DNA of 64,000 nt from Corallium rubrum. Taxonomy: Eukaryota > Cnidaria > Anthozoa > Scleralcyonacea > Coralliidae. Both the position numbers and the translations under genes were made by a program. Position 1 is the first letter of the stretch; the number at the start of each line of letters is the position of its first letter. The notes beneath the pieces were generated by a model. The model was not told the origin of the DNA. It saw nothing but the letters and a program-made list of their open reading frames with translations, and made no database searches. The stretch is taken from NCBI GenBank assembly GCA_964035015.1, contig CAXIUP010000095.1:234001-298000 (forward strand), written 5' to 3'. Positions 61,403-64,000 of the stretch are shown one piece after another.

Positions 61403-64000
61403 TCACAAGGTCATTTCGCGAGATTTTGTTTTTATTTCTTCAATATCGTGCTTCGAAAACTTAACGTCTTCGCCGTAGATAGTAAATGGTGCCCAAACCT
61501 GTAGATCTTGAAAAATATGGTCTTCATGATGTTGAAATATGTTCATTGTCCTTCTCAAAGCCTCACAAACCGACGTTTCGTTGCAAATTTCTTTATAGAA
61601 ATTTTCCATAAACAATTGTGTACCTTCATCGTCAATAGGCCAGAGTGTGGCAAGAACGGAGCGAGCACCGGCTGCAAGAAATGCGCGTGCTAGACCAATG
61701 ACTCCTTCTGAAGAGACATTCCCTCTTCCTGTATGACAACAACATAAAACAACTAACCAGGCAGTTATGGGAATTTCAATAATATCTCTTTCTCTTACCA
61801 GATACGATTGTTCTTTGGGTAAGCCTTGGCTAGTTGAATTAGGATGAGGAGCAAGAAAGATTTCACCATGCCTTCCGTCCCCATGTGCGGCAATGTGAAT
61901 TATGCCAGCATTTTGAATTAATTGTAAAACTAGTTGTTTCATCGCCTTGTCTTCCACTAAGGGTGTAGCGTCAAAACGCGGTGCAAGGCATTCCACTTCA
62001 GCTGTGGCGGATGGAAGCGGTTCCGGTTCAGTTTCTTGCCCACAAAAACTAACTTTGCCAATAGTTGGATTACCAACAAACAATGCAAAACCTAGACTAG
62101 CTTGATGTGATTGCTTCATGCTGGCATAAAGAGTGTGCAGAGATGGTGTTATTTGAATACTGTAATTTTGTGAAATCGAGGAACCGTTTTCATCTTTCAA
62201 AGCACAAAATGGCACAAAAAACAAAAATTTGTCAGGAATAATAATCAATTTGTTTCCTTTAATAAAACCCTTAACAGGCTTGATGAGTTTCTGAAACAAT
62301 TCCTGTAAAATAAGAGTATCTAGTTCAATAGGAGGAGGTCTAGCCGGAGACCTCAGTTTGGCAACGTCAACAGCCAGATCATAACGTTGCACTACTTGCA
62401 GTATATTCTTGATTTTCGACTCAGAATCTTGGCGTGTGTTGGGAAGAAATACGCTTTCGCAAGACTGGGCTTTTTTGGAGATAATATTTTCGGACTTATT
62501 TAATTCACAATTTCCGGATCTTTTATTGGAATCAATAAATTTCTCATTCACTAACATCTGGCTCCATGGTATTTCCGCAATGTTATGACGACTAGAAGTA
62601 GAATTTGAACTTAGTTTAAACAAGGAGGAATCACGCTTTAAATGAACAGAATAAGTCTGAAGCAACATTTTCAAAGTGTCGTAAATAGAATTCTCAGGTA
62701 AAATCAGCTCATTATTTCGTTCCAAAAATATGTGTTTAATATAATCCACGCCATTTAAAACCCATATATGAAGAAACTTATGATCAAAAGAGTAAAATAA
62801 AACAGTGGAATTGTTTTTCATGAGCAGAATACCCTTCTCAATATTGTCTATTTCTAATTTCTCTTCATTTTTGTCAATTTTTTTCCAGGTGTCACGTGTA
62901 TAATTGACCATGTCAGCAATCTCTGATTTCTCTCGTTTCTCGATAAAAGCATGCAATGCCTTGGCCTTTCCAAGTTCAATAACTAACAATGACGCTTCAA
63001 TGCGTATTAACAAAAAAAAACAATGCATTAGAGTCACATATCGTTGGAAGTATTCACTAGTGAATGATATCTTATTATTGTCAATGCTCAAGTCGAATAA
63101 AATCTTATCACCACACACAACAGATCTCTTAAGAAATGACACAGCTTTTTTTAAGTTGCTCAAATCTTGCATTTCGCGAGCTACAGACAAATACAGTGAC
63201 AAGTAAGAGTTCCCTATGTTTGCTAAAGAAATGCATTCGATACTTCGATCACCAATTTCTAAACTAATTTTAAATGCTTCTCCAAAACATTTAAGGGATT
63301 TTTGAAACTGCCCCATCTTAGAATATGCATTCCCTAAACCTCCATTGTTACTTGCTATTCCTGACCGATCTCCTATTTCATTGCTGATTTCTAGACCTTT
63401 ACTGTAATAGTAAAAGGCTTTTTCATACTGCCCCAAACAAAGATAGGCAGTCCCTAAATTTCCATTCTTACTTGCCATTCCTGACCGATCTCCTATTTCA
63501 GTGCTGATTTCTAGACCTTTATTATAATACTTAATAGCTCTTTCATACTTCCCCAAACAACGATAGGCACTCCCCAAATTTCCATTGCTACTTGCTATTC
63601 CTGACCGATCTCCTATTTCAGTGCTGATTTCTAGACATTTATTGAAATAGCCAATGGCTTTTTCATACTGCCCTAAACAATCATAGGCATTCCCTAAATT
63701 TCCATTGTTATTTGCTATTCCTGACCGATCTCCTATTTCAGTGCTGATTTCTAGACCTTTATTGTAATAGGAAATGGCTTTTTCATACTGCCCCAAACAA
63801 CGATAAGCATTCCCCAAATTTCCATTGCTACTTGCTATTCCTGACTGATCTCCTATTTCAGTGCTGATTTCTAGACCTTTATTGAAATAGCCAATGGCTT
63901 TTTCATACTGCCCCAAACTAAGATAAGCATTCCCTAAATTTCCATTGTTGCTTGCTATTCCTGACTGATTTCCTATTTCAGTGCTGATTTCTAGACCTTT
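61403..64000 (-). CDS. TPR-CHAT protein 2, 5' end beyond window
   Basis: A caspase-like CHAT protease with TPRs, paralogue of the protein at 13.3-19.9 kb. The frame is open from the window edge to the stop at 61403, 865 residues. About seven TPRs are visible at the N-terminal side (LGQYEKAIGYFNKGLEISTE type); the first in the window is cut. The linker carries one copy of the QSCES/DSESKI/VAKLRSP segment. The CHAT domain keeps IIHIAAHGDG and VLCCCHTGRG and ends in EIKTKSREMTL, as in protein 1. The last 300 residues differ from protein 1 at few positions, while TPRs and linker differ more. No break is seen. A start at the ATG at 63916 is unlikely because the repeat array runs through it. Confidence 0.9.
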   Translation of the reverse strand, partial: KGLEISTEIGNQSGIASNNGNLGNAYLSLGQYEKAIGYFNKGLEISTEIGDQSGIASSNGNLGNAYRCLGQYEKAISYYNKGLEISTEIGDRSGIANNNGNLGNAYDCLGQYEKAIGYFNKCLEISTEIGDRSGIASSNGNLGSAYRCLGKYERAIKYYNKGLEISTEIGDRSGMASKNGNLGTAYLCLGQYEKAFYYYSKGLEISNEIGDRSGIASNNGGLGNAYSKMGQFQKSLKCFGEAFKISLEIGDRSIECISLANIGNSYLSLYLSVAREMQDLSNLKKAVSFLKRSVVCGDKILFDLSIDNNKISFTSEYFQRYVTLMHCFFLLIRIEASLLVIELGKAKALHAFIEKREKSEIADMVNYTRDTWKKIDKNEEKLEIDNIEKGILLMKNNSTVLFYSFDHKFLHIWVLNGVDYIKHIFLERNNELILPENSIYDTLKMLLQTYSVHLKRDSSLFKLSSNSTSSRHNIAEIPWSQMLVNEKFIDSNKRSGNCELNKSENIISKKAQSCESVFLPNTRQDSESKIKNILQVVQRYDLAVDVAKLRSPARPPPIELDTLILQELFQKLIKPVKGFIKGNKLIIIPDKFLFFVPFCALKDENGSSISQNYSIQITPSLHTLYASMKQSHQASLGFALFVGNPTIGKVSFCGQETEPEPLPSATAEVECLAPRFDATPLVEDKAMKQLVLQLIQNAGIIHIAAHGDGRHGEIFLAPHPNSTSQGLPKEQSYLVRERDIIEIPITAWLVVLCCCHTGRGNVSSEGVIGLARAFLAAGARSVLATLWPIDDEGTQLFMENFYKEICNETSVCEALRRTMNIFQHHEDHIFQDLQVWAPFTIYGEDVKFSKHDIEEIKTKSREMTL

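Overview
The window looks like a piece of an AT-rich metazoan nuclear genome, most likely a cnidarian. The basis is spliced genes with GT-AG introns and clean phase conservation, a transmembrane EGF-SEA protein, two very large TPR-CHAT proteins of the kind expanded in corals, anemones and sponges, an ArfGAP1-like exon pair, tRNA- and 5S-derived SINEs, and dense TTAA-flanked and 8-9 bp-TSD non-autonomous DNA elements. Nothing bacterial or viral is seen. Species assignment is inference.

Layout. 1-4.2 kb: foldback elements and microsatellites. 4.2-7.3 kb: a 21-bp minisatellite of about 146 units. 8.6-13.3 kb: the 3' flank of the first CHAT gene, repeated at 56.9-61.4 kb. 13.3-19.9 kb (minus): TPR-CHAT gene 1, with a large exon, a 2.6-kb intron full of tetranucleotide repeats, and a short 5' coding exon. 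20.1-20.3 kb: a RecQ-type helicase relic. 22.1-34.3 kb: a tandem array of about 1.49-kb non-coding units, with long variants at both ends; the last one carries several nested transposon insertions. 34.5-36.0 kb: a TIR composite with a LINE fragment. 36.2-36.4 kb: the first two exons of an ArfGAP1-like gene with a one-base frameshift. 37.6-38.1 kb: an inverted pair of tRNA-derived SINEs. 38.4-54.9 kb (plus): eight 3' exons of a membrane protein with four EGF-like modules, a SEA domain with a G-SVVV self-cleavage motif, one transmembrane helix and a short cytoplasmic tail; its introns hold about 4.4 kb of almost G-free ACC/ATC/ACA satellite and many mobile elements. 55.0-56.7 kb: a 5S-derived SINE, hammerhead-like foldback elements and a TIR element made of degenerate AACAAGTTGTT motifs. 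61.4-64.0 kb (minus): TPR-CHAT gene 2, cut by the window edge.

The two CHAT genes and their 3' flanks are direct duplicates about 48 kb apart on the same strand. Both keep the CHAT His and Cys, so both look capable of acting as caspase-like proteases, with TPR arrays that probably bind a partner or ligand. The EGF-SEA gene lies between them on the other strand; no functional link is shown beyond position. The less ordinary signals are the TPR-CHAT pair with different internal duplications, the EGF exon whose frame runs on into a Thr-rich satellite, the inverted elements with hammerhead-like cores, and the homogenised 1.49-kb array with a perfect hairpin in each unit.
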